From the NCBI GenBank assembly GCA_013350335.1, contig CM023537.1, positions 47,056,111-47,120,110 on the forward strand: DNA of 64,000 nt. The letters run 5' to 3'. The number at the start of each line of letters is the position of its first letter. The stretch's first letter is position 1. The stretch is from Chimonanthus salicifolius (taxonomy: Eukaryota > Streptophyta > Magnoliopsida > Laurales > Calycanthaceae). Below the pieces are notes generated by a model that made no database searches, was not told the DNA's origin, and saw only the letters and a program-made list of their open reading frames with translations. Made by a program: the position numbers and the translations under genes. Shown here piece after piece: positions 31,875 through 44,314 of the stretch.

Positions 31875-32175
31875 GAGTGTCCATTTTAATATAAGTATTA
31901 TCCTTTAGGAGGTACAGATTTTTCGGATTTCTCGTTTTATTTTATAGAAGTTGGTTCACTTTTCAGTGAATCGGTTCACTTGTCCAGTACACCGATGAGT
32001 GAACTGATTCATTTGGAAATAGAAAGAGTCTAGTTCGGTGCACCGACCGGTACACTGATGAGTGAACTGATTCACTGGAAAGTGAACCGATTTCTGCGGA
32101 TGGATAGGGGGCAACATAGAAAGTTCACTAAAGTCCGTGCCTCCTAAAAGATAATGCCCGTGTTCGGATGGGCAC
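31875..32175. mobile_element. Mutator-type MITE (copy B)
   Basis: More complete counterpart of 2416-2689. Left end GAGTGTCCAT with ATTATCCTTTAGGAGGTAC, mirrored by GTGCCTCCTAAAAGATAAT and ATGGGCAC at the right. TSDs CTATTATAA and CCATTATAA. Confidence 0.62.
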
Positions 32176-32184
32176 CCATTATAA

Positions 32185-32691
32185 ATTGAGTGTTTAAAAA
32201 TTTGTGTGTATTAAAAATGACTATATATAAATTGAGTGTTTTTTTAAGCCCATTTTAAATAATGAAGAGGAATTAGATAAAAGATACGTATGTAGAGAAT
32301 TTCAATTGATGGATTCAAGTATTTCAACAATAAATTTTAATATCTATTAAATTAAACAAATCGAATTCAAAATTTGATAATATACATCTATATCTCCAAT
32401 CAATAATAGATTACAGTCAAACTTGAAAAATAATCTTAAAACATTAAAACAGATGAAAAATTGAATGTAAAATTAGATCACTTCTCTCTGTAAGGCTTTC
32501 ATTGCTATGAAATTAATAAATCAATAATATGTAGGTTCTTTATTCTATATAGTATAAATAATAATACAAAAAATTAGATTTAAATTTTTTTCAAGAAGAA
32601 AATCAATCGGCATAAACTAATGGAAAATAAATGTTGTAGATCTAACCTTATATCAATGATATGATCTACAACATGGAGATCTGTTGTGTAA
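32185..32691. other. Intergenic, no gene seen
   Basis: AT-rich counterpart of 2699-3189. Confidence 0.5.
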
Positions 32692-32696
32692 TGACC

Positions 32697-35600
32697 CGAC
32701 TCGATATTTCGGAGTTTTAGGGTCTTGGTAGCGGCGAGGAGAGTGTGGGCCCCGTGTTGGGCCCTGGTTTGCCCTATTTTGAGTTCAGACACTCGAAGGG
32801 CAGTTTGGTAATTTTGAATCATAAAATATTTTATCATGTAAAAAGTTTGAAAATTGCACGTTTTTCCCCGACGTTTGTCATTTGATTTCTTCCGGCTTTT
32901 TAAAATATTTTGAAAATTGGAAGCTTTTATAAAAAAAAAAAAAAAACAAAACAAAACCCTAAGACCCTAACCCTTTAAAAGCCCCTTCTTCTGCGCAGCA
33001 CTGTAGCACGCGGCTACAGTGCTGCCGCTGCCCCTCTCCCACCGTTCTTCCCTTTCCCCTCTCTCATTTCCCCCTCTTCCTAACCCTAATCTTTCTCCTC
33101 TCATTTCCCTCCCTCAAGCCGCCGCCGTCGCTCTCATCTCTCTCCCTCTCGATTCTCTCTTCTCCCTTTCAATCCCTCTCCCTGATTTCTCTCCTCTCCT
33201 TCCCTTCTCTCGGAAACCCTAAGGCTTTACAGCCGCCGCCGCTCCTCCCCCTCGGCCCGAGCAGCCATGGGTCCTTTAGATCTACCTGACACCAGTCGCC
33301 GCCATCCGATCTAAGGTACTTCCCCCATCCGATTCTCATCCTCCTTGCTGCGAATCGCCACCCCATTCGCCACCGTGCGGATCTGGCCGGACCTCCAGTC
33401 AGTTGGGTCTCAGCCACCTTGAACTTCCCCGCCGCAGCCACCATCATCCTTCACTTTCTTTCTTTCTCTTCCTCTCTTCCCCATCCAGAAACCCTAATCC
33501 CCAAACCCTTTGCCCCTTACTCAGGCCCGACAGACCTTGTGCAACCCGACCCAAGCCCAGTTCGAGTTGAGCCCATCCTCGAGGGTCCAACTCGCCTGCT
33601 CGGCCCAGCCCAGGCCCGATCCAGCAGCTCGGCCCAGCCTAGGCCCAGTACTAGACTTCGCCCAAGCTCGTTTGAGGTCCTCTTCCAACGTGTTTTGGAG
33701 TTCATTTCTGGAGTGCTTCTGGATCTTCTTCAGCTCGTTCCAGCCCGTGCATCGCTTTCTTCAATCCTTCGACCCGTTTTCATCGCTCAGATTTCAAAAG
33801 CACACACAAGTGAGGGAACTTATCACCTCTTTTAGCATGCATCTATACACATTATTACTCTATCAGATGTGTGGGTACAAAATGCGGCGAATGGGGTCCC
33901 CCGATATTATAAGCCACTCGGCAAGGGAACTGTTGATACCATTATGTGGCGGGGGCCTCATCCGGGTGTATTTGTACTCATTGCTCATGGAGCACCTATG
34001 AATAGTTTATCGGATGTCATGACTTGTTAATGATATGATAACATGATTGGTTGACGTGTGATAACTTGCCATGTATGTGATCAATAATTTAATCAACATG
34101 CTTTAGAATTGCGTGCAGTAGATAGTAGATGATACCACTTTCTATGCTCGTATGGAACATGCCATGATTGATACTATATCTGAATGTTAATGTGTAGCAT
34201 GTGATAGATGATGATGTATATACTTAATTATGTTGGGATATGTCATATTGACGGCATGCGTAGAGATAATTTTGTATGCATGTAGCTAGTGTAAATGGAA
34301 TGTCGGTGGGGGCATGGGTACTAGGCAACATCAGGATTTAGAGACTCCCCTTAGCTTGCGGGTGGCTAGGATTGAGAGGTTATGAGAAACCATACTAGGA
34401 AACGTAGTTTGGTTATGGATCGATAGATGACGGAGGTGTCCCCCCTACTAGGTGTTGAGCTGTTAGGCCTACCGTTGGTGGTCTTCAGACAACCTTGTGG
34501 GTGAGGCATCGTCTAGGTTAGAGAACCAGGTGCCCAGGAGTCTCGGTCGGGACCAGTGGTGAGGCAGTCATGGAATCTTCAGGGAAGCCATTGGGTTGGG
34601 TGTTGGTTGACCCTAGGTAGACTTGGAGGACCTGGTTGTTACGCTACCCGAGTACGTGGCGGATGAGACGTCCCCAGTGGTCTAATGGGTTGAGTGGTTC
34701 ACCCTCGTGGAGACCAGAGGGTGGGATGTTGACTTGTGATCCTCGAGTGACCGAGTAGGCTGAGGAGGTGCTCGCCTGGTCATTGGTCGAGGGATGATGC
34801 GGTGAGGGACAGCTCCCTCCAGTATGCCTTGTGGTCCCCAGATGACCGGATAGGCTGAGGAGGTGCTCGCCTAGGTCGAGGGACGATGCGGTGAGGGACA
34901 GCTCCGGCTGGTATAGTTTATGATTCCCCGGATGACCAAGTAGGTTGCGGAGGTGCTCGCCTAGGTCGAGGGACGATGTGGTGAGGGACAGCTCCCGCTG
35001 GTATAGTTTGTGATTCCCCGGATGATCGAGTAGGCTGAGGAGGTGCTCGCCTAGGTCGAGGGACGATGCGGTGAGGGACAACTCCTGCTGGTATGGTTTG
35101 TGATTCCCCGGATGACTGAGTAGGCTGAGGAGGTGCTCGCCTAGGTCAAGGGACGATGCGGTGACGGACAGCTCCCGCTGGAATAGTTTGTGATCCCCGG
35201 ATGGCCGAATAGGCTGAGGAGGTGCTCGCCTAGGTCGAGGGACGGCTCCCACTGGTATAGTTTGTGATTCCCCGGATGACCGAGTAGGCTGAGGAGGTGC
35301 TCGCCTAGGTCGAGGGACGATGCGGTGAGGGACAGCTCCCGCTGGTATTGTCGTGATCCCCGGATGATCCAGTAGGCTGAGGATGTGCTCGCCCGCTCAT
35401 TGGTCGAGGGATGATATGATGAGATGTTCCAGGCTAGGACTCCTGTATGGTGGGGACAGCCTGTGGTGTGATGTGGTAGTGCTTTTACCCGTGGTTATGA
35501 CTTTAGGGTCCATTGTTGAGACTTGTGTTGTGGGTGTTGACTCACTAGGAATTTATGAACATCTAACGAGTGAGTTCGGCCGGCTCACTCGGTAGAAGAC

Positions 35601-36467
35601 CTATAGAATTCTGTGAGAGGTGGATACACCAGTCGTGTGGAGACCAGCATATGGGGTCCGAGATTATAGATTTGACTATCGAGACTCTGGTGCTTAGTCG
35701 ATGAAACCATAGATGAGTCTAGTTGGCAGTTTGTTGAGGACTGGTGAGGTGCTTACTCCCTGTGTGGTAATCAGTTGGGATTCTAGTGAGTCCGACTCTT
35801 GGGTTGGTCGTGGTATGCGTGCGGGTTGTCATGAGAGGGTCAGAGGTCTAGTTGAGGACTAGAAACCCCGATCTGACTGAGAATCAGTCTGCGTACCCGT
35901 GGGTGGGTGGACTGTTGCGGTTGGATACTTAAGGGAGTTGCCTTGCGTTGGTTAGAGGATGTTCTAGAGACCCGGCCGACGTGGGCCCTGTGCTAGGGGT
36001 AGGGCACACGTTTGTATGGTCATGCATGTAGACATCTTAGACATTGTTGTGTTCATATGATTATATGCCGTGTATGCTTGGTGACATATGGTGCGTGTGT
36101 TACCCTCACTAGGCATGTAGAGCTCACCCCTTGCCTCACAGGTACTTCATAGAGGAAGGGCCGGCGGGACCCTCAATCGAACATCGGGCATAGAGTTGCA
36201 GCTTTGTACTTGTCTTGGTTTCATTTTATATTTGAGGACCTGTTAATGTATTTGAGATATATGTATTTTTCACTGAGCCGGATGAATGTAATAATGGGTG
36301 ATGCTATCATTTGAAATTATAATTGATGCTTACTGTTTTTGGCTTATTGGTGGATTGCTATGATTAGTGCGGAGAAAAGAAAAAAAAAAGGTACCCGAAA
36401 TTGTATTGGAACGGTTTTAGGAGTCCGTATCAGTTTTAATGTGCCCGTAGCGGGACGGGTCGTTACA
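32697..36467 (+). mobile_element. Solo LTR, 3.8 kb, Tekay/Del-like gypsy
   Basis: Begins TGTAATGACCCGACTCG and ends CGGGTCGTTACA (short inverted ends, TG...CA). Flanked by perfect 5-bp TSDs TGTTG (32692-32696, 36468-36472). Copy A has the empty TGTTG at 3190-3194. No gag or pol motif occurs in any frame. Multi-kb LTRs with TGTAAC-type ends are known from Tekay/Del chromoviruses; the family call rests on that resemblance. A GC-rich leader-like part (33000-33830) follows TTTAAAAG near 32975. A ~91-bp tandem array lies at 34740-35400. Confidence 0.85.
34740..35400. repeat. ~91-bp tandem array inside the solo LTR, about 8 units
   Basis: Units start near 34750, 34843, 34934, 35024, 35115, 35203, 35278 and 35367. 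Each contains GGCTGAGGAGGTGCTCGCC and most GGTCGAGGGACGATGCGGTG. One unit is shortened to about 75 bp. The 202-aa minus-strand ORF here only reflects the repeat. Confidence 0.9.
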
Positions 36468-36472
36468 TGTTG

Positions 36473-38032
36473 CTTCAAAAAACACCTAGGGTTGAAAATT
36501 AACCAAACATAAGAAGAAGACAGGAGGAGAAAACGGCAAGGAACAAAGAAACAGTACATCAGCTTAATTAACTCCATCTCAAGCTGAGATTTAAATATTA
36601 GTGCAAATTAAAAGATCATCCATTGAAATATTGAAAATTTTATATCCATATACCAAGCAATATAGGTGATATTAGCATAGCCTACATTTAAAAAATATTA
36701 GTGGAAATTTTGAATATAGACTTAGCCGATGGTTAGAAAATATTAACTTGATATTTTATATAATTTTTCTATGACGAAAGGTGTCCAAGAGTCTCATTCA
36801 TTGGGACTTGAATTCAAGCGATGAGGATTTACTCTATGGGAAGTGATCTAGAGGGATTTGAATGTGAATAGAACTCAAAATCTTTTTTCATGAAAACAAA
36901 TACTTGACGAGGTGAACCCCTCTAAAATTTTGAATATTGATAAAGTATTTGTATTTTGTAGTACAAGAATGTGAACACTAGTGTCCTTCATTCAACTCAT
37001 TCATCACAAGTGCCACTTACTTATAATCAATTAACTTTTCATTTATTTTAATTTTTAAACTTTAATCAAATTTTACTCCAAAAGTTTATCTTCATAATTG
37101 GATTAAAATCATCATTGTCAAGTTATTTATTCCATTAATTTAAGATAGGCATTTATATTTATTCTTGCCAAATTGTTTTCCAGAAGCATGCTACATACTT
37201 GAAGTCAATGAAACTCAAACCCACGACTTTTAGATCTCATCAATAAACCGTTACCTGTTGTTCAGGTGGAATAAATATCCATTCAAATTTATCTTTTCCT
37301 TGGATCAATATCCGATTGAATCATACTTAGTATTAAATTTATTTATTAAAAAACTCAGATGGGCTTGGTATGACGCTCAAGAAGTTCCTCTCGTCAAAGG
37401 AAGTCTTGAGTTTGATTTGTGCTCAAACTTTTCTGGTCCACTTCTCATGGAGGTATTCATCATTGTTGAATCCGGTATGTGTGTGTAGAAAAGTATGCAC
37501 ATATCTCGAAAGATTAATCGGGTAAAGTCCCCTAAAAATAAAACACCATGACATATTTGGTCATAAAAAATAAAAATAAAATTATTAAAATAAAAAATCA
37601 GAAAAATGGTCCTGTCCTTGATTCTTCTTTCTAATGCCATTTTGAGAACCCAAAATTCCACCTATACCAACCCCACAAGACCCATCTTGCCGTGATCCAA
37701 ATTGTTGAAACTATAGGAGCTTTTATTGGTTTGGTAGGCCGATTCTTTGATAACAAAACTTAGATGGGTGAGTTATTTTTAGTTCTTTAATTCAAATTTA
37801 GTTTCATAGTTTATTAGTTTGACTGAAAAGCAATTTAAAAAAAAAGTTAAATTGAATATCTCAATTTGTTTAATAATTGAGTTGTGTCAATTGGAACCAT
37901 TTCTTTGAATTGCATCAATATTGTGGGTGTAGAATTGAGAGGTTATTAGTTATGTGTAGTAAGATGAGAGATTGACCATTAAAAATATGGAGGGAAGAGA
38001 CAAAATAAGACATAATATATAATTACGTGACT
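36473..38032. other. Intergenic, no gene seen
   Basis: Counterpart of 3195-4727, including the SINE-like stretch near 37350-37470. The ORF at 37258-37488 is not family-like. Confidence 0.5.
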
Positions 38033-38394
38033 AGGGCTGCACCTCGGGTCGGGTTCTTTAAAACCTAACCCGACCCGAGTTGATATTTATAGAACCCGGC
38101 CTGATCCAATCAGAATTCTAGACCCGAACTTTGCAACCCGACACAATCCGAATTCTAACCCAAATCAACTAGAATTCTGACTCGACCTGTATTTTGAACC
38201 CATTTTAGCCTAATTGTAGCTAGGTCGGGTCGGGTTAACTTGTAAAATCCTTACCTGACCCGGCCCGAATTTTATGCGGGTTTTGTCTTCTCAACTCGAC
38301 TCGACCAGCTGATCCAAAATTCTCAATCCGACCCCATGATTCTCAGGTCGGGTCATGCGGGTCAAGGTCAAAACCCAACCCGAGTTGCAGCCCT
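38033..38394. mobile_element. MITE with AGGGCTGC termini (copy B)
   Basis: Same insertion as 4728-5092, with AGGGCTGCACCTCGGGTCGG at the left and CCGAGTTGCAGCCCT at the right. Confidence 0.65.
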
Positions 38395-39911
38395 ACATGT
38401 GAGTAAGGATCTAATGCATGGTAGAATTAAACGGAGAAGTAAAACTGAAAAATACTATCTCCAAAATAATTGGAAATTGGGAACGATGATGATAATGTTG
38501 ATGACGATTGAATATTTGTCAATGTGTTAGTATCACTTCACTTATCTAATTTTTACATGGATCATATTCTGACACATTTCTATTTATCTAATGAGGTTAA
38601 GTGGACCCCACATGAGCTGTATGAAGGAAGATGGTGAGAAACCCACAATGAAGACCCATCCTAAGCCCCAAATGCACCTATTTCCCAAACCACACCCAAT
38701 ACCCACCTTAAATTGGATCTATAGTTAGTTTGACCTAATGTCGGATAAAGATAGAAGACGATCTTGTCTATGCTTTAGATTATACTTTTAAGAAATAACT
38801 TCAATAAACTACAATCTGTAAAAAGCAAGACTTAATAATGAATTCTTTTCTACTCAATTAGAAAAATAATAAATTCTCAAAAAAATATATTTTCTTTAAT
38901 TTAAAATAAAATGATATAAATTAAAGAAATACCCCTAATAATTGATCAAGGACATTTGATCATAGATAAATCCTCTATTCTTTTTCGGAACATAATAACC
39001 TAAGCCTTCAAAAAGAAAATCCAGTTCTTCTATGTGAATTTTGGCCAAAACCTTTCAAAACTTCACATATAATATGACAGAATTCAACTATTTCTTAAAT
39101 CTTAAGCTCGAGGCTTCTAATGGTGCATTTATAAGGTTTTTCTTCATGAAAGATTTCAAACGTATCTGATGGCAGACTACTAAGAAATCAAATTAATCAT
39201 TTATAACAATATATCAAAAAAAAAAAGTCATAACTTCTTTTATACATGTAAAAATCGCTCAAACTTAGTCTTGTTGAACGAGTTATTGAATAGAGCATTC
39301 AATAAATCTAATTTCATATCAATTGGACATCATCATATTAGATACAAAATATCACCATTATTAATCACAGAACTAAATCTAAATTTATTTTCATATGAGC
39401 TCTTTTGGGGCCTATAAATTTTCATTCGGCCAGAATGGAGAAGATGAACGAATTTTCACTCCATAACATGAATTTCACTCACCAAATCTTAGTGATTGAA
39501 ACTGAAACAAAAAAAAATGAAAGTTTTGACTATTCAAAACAATCAAAGTTTTGGCATTAAATTTTCCAAGCTTTTACACATCAAATTTTATCCCTATGCT
39601 TGTGAAGATGAAAGGAAATTCCCAGCAGACTACTTGGACTAAGGAGAAGCCGATATTCTTATGTACGGTCTCTTATAGCTCAAGTCTCTCATATTTATTA
39701 TTTTTATCGTAATTTATCGTTTGTCAAACACTGAATCAAATTAATTTTCAAGATATTGAAAACTTCAATGATTGAGAGTTCAAATTTGTCAAACACATTC
39801 CTAGCCAAGTTTAAAAACTAATGAAAACGTTTAATTTTTATGAACTATTTTTTTTTAGAAAAGAATTACTTTATCACACTGGTAGCTAAAAGTTATATTA
39901 CTAATGTTAGA
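38395..39911. other. Intergenic; includes sequence missing from copy A
   Basis: No gene seen. From about 39165 to 39490 and again from 39545, copy B has DNA that copy A lacks. Sequence between (GTGATTGAAACT...) is present in both. Short matching bases at the edges (CGTA/CTTA) favour deletions in copy A, but insertions here are not excluded. Confidence 0.5.
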
Positions 39912-39927
39912 ATTACAAATGTCATGT

Positions 39928-40118
39928 GTCCACCACTGGGTAGTTTAGCTGGTGGCTTCTTCCCTCTTAAAAGGGAGAGGTCACGGGTTTGAGCCCCAGT
40001 GGCTCTTACCCAGGGACCATAGGCATCTATGGTGGTCTCTCAAAAGTTTTAGGAGTGCTATGGCCAAGGCGTAAGTTGTAGTGGGTCTAAAATTTTTTCT
40101 TGATCTTAAAAAAAAAAA
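39928..40118 (+). mobile_element. tRNA-derived SINE with poly(A) tail
   Basis: Flanked by a perfect 15-bp direct repeat, ATTACAAATGTCATG (39912-39926 and 40119-40133). The head has an A-box-like GGTAGTTTAGCTGGTGG and a B box GGTCACGGGTTTGAGCCCC. The tail ends TTGATCTTAAAAAAAAAAAA. The length, about 190 bp, suits plant SINEs. Confidence 0.9.
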
Positions 40119-40133
40119 ATTACAAATGTCATG

Positions 40134-41218
40134 TTCACCCATGGATTAGGTTAGACGGTATTATTTTGCATTTGTGAGCACTGGGGCTCACCAAATGAAA
40201 TAGTGATGGCCATCAAGTTATGTTTTTAAAGGTCATAAACTTTAGATATCAAGAATAATTTAAAATGATAAAACTGTTGGAGATTTAAAAATATGGCTTG
40301 GTCAATTTTTTTGTGGACAAAATATTGAAAAATAGACTATTTTAATAAGTCCATCACTATCCTATTTAATGAGTCCCACACCAAGATACGCACATATTAG
40401 TATATTACCATGGGACCTAATGCACAGTGAACATCTCGTATAACTACAGTTCTCTTGGTTCTTTATTTCATCAAATTTTCATAGTTACTTTTCTTCTTTT
40501 GCCAAAATTAATTTCACATTCAATTTGAAAACATAGCTCCAAAATATCCTGTTTAATATTGCCAAAGCTCGTGTTAGCGTTATAACTCTAAAAAAAAAAA
40601 CTCTGCTTAGAATTTTCGAATAAAAAAAATCCCCTTCCCTTCCATTTGTTTGACATGACTGCATTTAATTTTCTTCCGAATGTGCCAAGTTACACCAAGT
40701 TTCATGAAGACCTTGAAAAACTTGTGAAATCACTTAATACCATTTCAAACTTAATCCAAGTGATGAGTGTTTTTTAATAAGAAAGCACCCTTTTCTCTCT
40801 CTCTCTCTCTTAGACAGTAAAAATCTAATAAAAAAAGATGGTTGAAGTGATCACCATATAACCCACCTTAGAAACCAATCCATTCCATGAAGATCTTCTC
40901 CATTTATTGACAATGGCTCCATATTTTTTCCAATTTAAGTGGTATTATCCAATGAATTGAACTGGAGAAAACAAAATCATGGGCTCAGGTGGGATTTGCA
41001 ATGTTCACTTTCCTTGATTACATCTCTAACAAAGAAAATTACACTAAAATTGAGTACATAACTAACAAAGAAAGATTGCATTTGAAAACAAAATAAAACA
41101 CGTAGCCATACACATGCAGACAGCTTTCTGGTTTATGTGATATTACATTGTTAAGCACCTTTCACTTGTTAATAGAGTTATTATTCAAAAAATAAGAAAT
41201 TAAAAACCTTCTTTACAC
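40134..41218. other. Intergenic, no gene seen
   Basis: To about 40650 this is missing from copy A; after that it is the shared 3' flank of gene 2. A (CT)n run is at about 40795-40811. Confidence 0.5.
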
Positions 41219-41359
41219 CTATTTGCACCTATTTGCATTGGTATGTCTGCCTCTACACTCTACTAGTTGTTGAGTGTCCAAGAAATATAAAGAAGATGTA
41301 GATGATGATGATGTTCCAGTAATTGTAATTGGCTGTGGAGGTGGTTGAGGAGGTGGCAA

Positions 41360-41683
41360 CTATGTTGGTGATGATGATGCTGACGATAACAAAGATGTAG
41401 TTAATTCCTCTCGTAAGTCCATGCCTTCTTCTTCGAAGATGGTGTTCAATGTTAAATGAAGGTGGCGCTTGTGGACATTGGGGAAGCGAGGTGGCAACGA
41501 TGTCGGTGATTGTGATGATGATGACGACGATGATATCAGAGATGTAGTTAATTCCTCTCTTAAGTCCATGCCTTCTTCTTCGAAGATGGTGTTCAATGTT
41601 AAATGGAGGTGGCGCCTGTGGACATTGATGAGGCGAGGTGGAGCAATTTCAGAAAAGGGAACCTTGGGTGGCTGGAGAGACAT
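41360..41683 (-). CDS. Small plant protein gene 2, copy B, early stop
   Basis: ATG at 41681-41683 (MSLQPPKVPFSEIAPPR); an in-frame GTG nine bases upstream is not a plausible start. The 107-aa product holds two tandem copies of the core: NVHRRHLHLTL...NTIFEEEGMDLREELTTSL, then NVHKRHLHLTL and the same tail, each followed by a Ser run. Copy A reads through where this frame ends: here a TAG replaces a sense codon in SPTSL (41360-41362). The former C-terminus, to about 41219, is therefore untranslated. The core resembles gene 1. TATA box at 41808-41816. This may be a working truncated gene or a young pseudogene. Confidence 0.6.
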   Translation of the reverse strand: MSLQPPKVPFSEIAPPRLINVHRRHLHLTLNTIFEEEGMDLREELTTSLISSSSSSSQSPTSLPPRFPNVHKRHLHLTLNTIFEEEGMDLREELTTSLLSSASSSPT

Positions 41684-41807
41684 GGCCGGCACGGCAAAGA
41701 AAAGGGAGGTTAATTGAATTCCCGCCAGTTTTTATGAACTTCAATTGAAAATGAAAGTGCAATGCAACATGAAACAAGGCTGAGGAATGTATTGAGTGCA
41801 TGCATGA

Positions 41808-41816
41808 TTTATATAG
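41808..41816 (-). promoter_or_regulatory. TATA box of gene 2, copy B
   Basis: CTATATAAA on the minus strand, 125 bp upstream of the start codon, as in copy A. Confidence 0.55.
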
Positions 41817-42361
41817 AGGAGCATGTCCATAAAATGCCCTTCAATTGTTCAAGAAATTTCAGAACTGCCATTTCCCTTTGACCTGCAAAGGCAATAAAAG
41901 TAGAGATGAAAGAAGCGGAAAGGACCTAACGCGTGATGGGAAAGTCTTGGTTTGTACCCAAAAGAAAGAATCCTTGCTAAGGGTTATACTTTGACAGACA
42001 ACGATAATTATAATATTAAAATAAATTTTAAATTTCAATATTTTTTATAAGAAAGGAAACTGATGTGCTTTTTTATTATTTATATGATGAGAAGTGGACA
42101 AAATGACAAATCTAATAACTTTTATTATAAAAAATGTCATCATTCATACTATTTTCCTAATGAAGCTATTATTAGTTTTTTGTTATTTTTTCTTACAAAA
42201 ATGGTAATGTAAACCTTCAGCTAGAAATAAATGAAACAAATTTATCTCACTAAGTTACATGCTATCGAGTTTAAAATAATCTTTTATTGGATTGAACCCA
42301 TTTCAATTGAGAATCAAATGTTATTTATCGAAAGAGAGTAAAAGACAGTGATGGTCAAGAA

Positions 42362-42572
42362 CAAGGGTGTAAAATTCGGTATCGGTCAATATTATTCTCT
42401 CTTCTCACTTTTTTTTTTTAAGAACAAGGGTGCAAAATTCGGTATCGGTCAATATTATTCTCTCTTCTCACTTTTTTTTTAAAAAAAAAAGCCGATATCG
42501 GCTGATATTATACTGCCGTGATATCGGCGTATCGGCTGATACGTATCATATAGGGTAATATTTGCACTCCTG
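42362..42572. mobile_element. Short hAT-like element (copy B), with internal tandem duplication
   Basis: Same insertion as 7845-7995, with flanks GTCAAGAA and ATCAGGAA. A ~62-bp block including the left terminus and its flanking AAGAAC is repeated in tandem (42358-42419, 42420-42481), which copy A lacks. Confidence 0.6.
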
Positions 42573-42580
42573 ATCAGGAA

Positions 42581-44004
42581 CATATTTTGGATAGCGGAAG
42601 TTTTGAATTCAAATTTTATTCTATTTTAAAGAGTCATTCTCCATAAAGTTATTCGATATGTATAGTTGCACATTCCTTAAAGATTAGTTCGTTGTTCTAA
42701 ACACCTTGATCATAAAAAGAAAAAAGTAAAAGATTTTTAAATAAAAAAGAAAAAAAAGTAAATATTAAGTGGGTGGCTTGTTTATAATATAAAGGTAGCG
42801 ATCTTTTTGTCATTTAATAAAAGAAGAAAGGGCGGCCTGTGGAAGAAAAGTAAGCAAATTGCCAAGTCATGTGCCGTGTCGTCAAAGTGGTTTACATTTC
42901 CATTGGCTTTTTTCAATTCAATGCGCTTAGTATTTGACGGGAATATACGACGGGACCCAGCTCGGCAGGCAAATAGCTATGGAAGACTGCACTTGGCCCA
43001 ATAAACATTTATTACTTTTAGATATGATAATAACACTAATATGATTTGGCTATACTTCTAATCATAACAGTGCTAATATTTAAAAAGATATTATTCAAGA
43101 TGTTCTTAGACTCATAATCTCCAACTTAATGGTCCATAAACTCAACTGATTAACCTCTCGTATTAGGAAGTAGAAAGTGTCAAATTCGAACTCCTATGGT
43201 CTAACATAGTTTACTATAAGGACAGTCGGTATCACCTGTGAGGGTTTTACGCTGAATTTCTTAGAATTTTCTACACATAAATTTAAAAAAAAATAATTAT
43301 TTTCACCCTATCAAGTTTCTCATTTGGGTTAGTCCGTGAAGGCTCTATGGATTTATGGTCATTCAGATCTATCACGTTTTTTCTTTAATTACCGCATGTA
43401 GTCTTGCATTTGGAAAATGGTTCCGTGAACCAGAGTAATCAAATTGGATCTTTTTCAATTTATAGAATGTTAGAGATTTATCATGACTTGTCACATGCAA
43501 AGAAGAGTTTCTTTACTATTTGGGCCACTTAGCATGAAATAGATTTAAATGTCTAATTTTTCATATTTATAAGTTCTTGGAGCTTTTGGCATGTTGATGA
43601 CGTCCCTATTAGTATCAAGGAAGTACCATGCCTCATGCTCACATCTTAGTAATGTCAACTAATGAAAATGGTTACCTTCTCGAAAATGAGAGCACTTGCA
43701 GAGCGAGTCTTCATAAGAGGTCGATAAGAAAAATAGTAGTGATCTCTCATGTGATGAGTCATTTACAAATAAAGTATGTTTAGATTCGTCGATGATTTGT
43801 GACATATTTGATGGAGTTCAATCTGAGATACGAGCCAACCTAGCATGACATATGTTTAAAAGGTCTCATTATTTGTATTTCATTATCTCTAAAGTTTTTG
43901 ACGTATTAAATCCCTAACATAAAAAATAACCATCACAACGACTAATGATATAAATGGCATAAGAATGAATACCCATAACTTCACATTTGATTTTACTGAG
44001 CCAC
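42581..44004. other. Intergenic, no supported gene
   Basis: Counterpart of 8004-9425, including the SINE-like segment near 43130-43290. Confidence 0.5.
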
Positions 44005-44009
44005 AAGAA

Positions 44010-44314
44010 TGTTGATATTTGGCTCGATTTAACTTAACCCATAGCTGAGTTAGTATTTATGGCTCTATTTAACTCAATTCATAACTGAGTTGGTATTTAT
44101 GGCAGTTGTATAACTGCCATTGGGTAGTAGCATAATTGTAGGAGCATTTCTTTTTTATAGGAAATAATTGCTTGTATGAAAGTGAGGAAAGGAAGAGAGA
44201 AAACCAGTATATGAACTACACATTGTACCTTCTCATTTTGATTTAGTGAAAACTCTTTCCTATGTTGCCCGTGGACGTAAGCATTTAGCCGAACCACGTA
44301 AATCTGCGAGTTAT
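44010..44314 (+). repeat. 5' LTR of copia copy B, left part
   Basis: Starts TGTTGATATTTGG and is cut after CTGCGAGTTAT by the nested element. The remainder is at 50989-51044. Confidence 0.93.

Noticed and set aside
33019..34001. ORFs of 60-163 aa in GC-rich DNA
   Set aside because: They lie in the leader-like part of the solo LTR, are low-complexity (Pro/Ser/Leu) and overlap in several frames.
34644..35252. 202-aa minus-strand ORF with repeated SLDLGEHLLSL
   Set aside because: It is the translation of the ~91-bp tandem array in a solo LTR; no promoter or family similarity.
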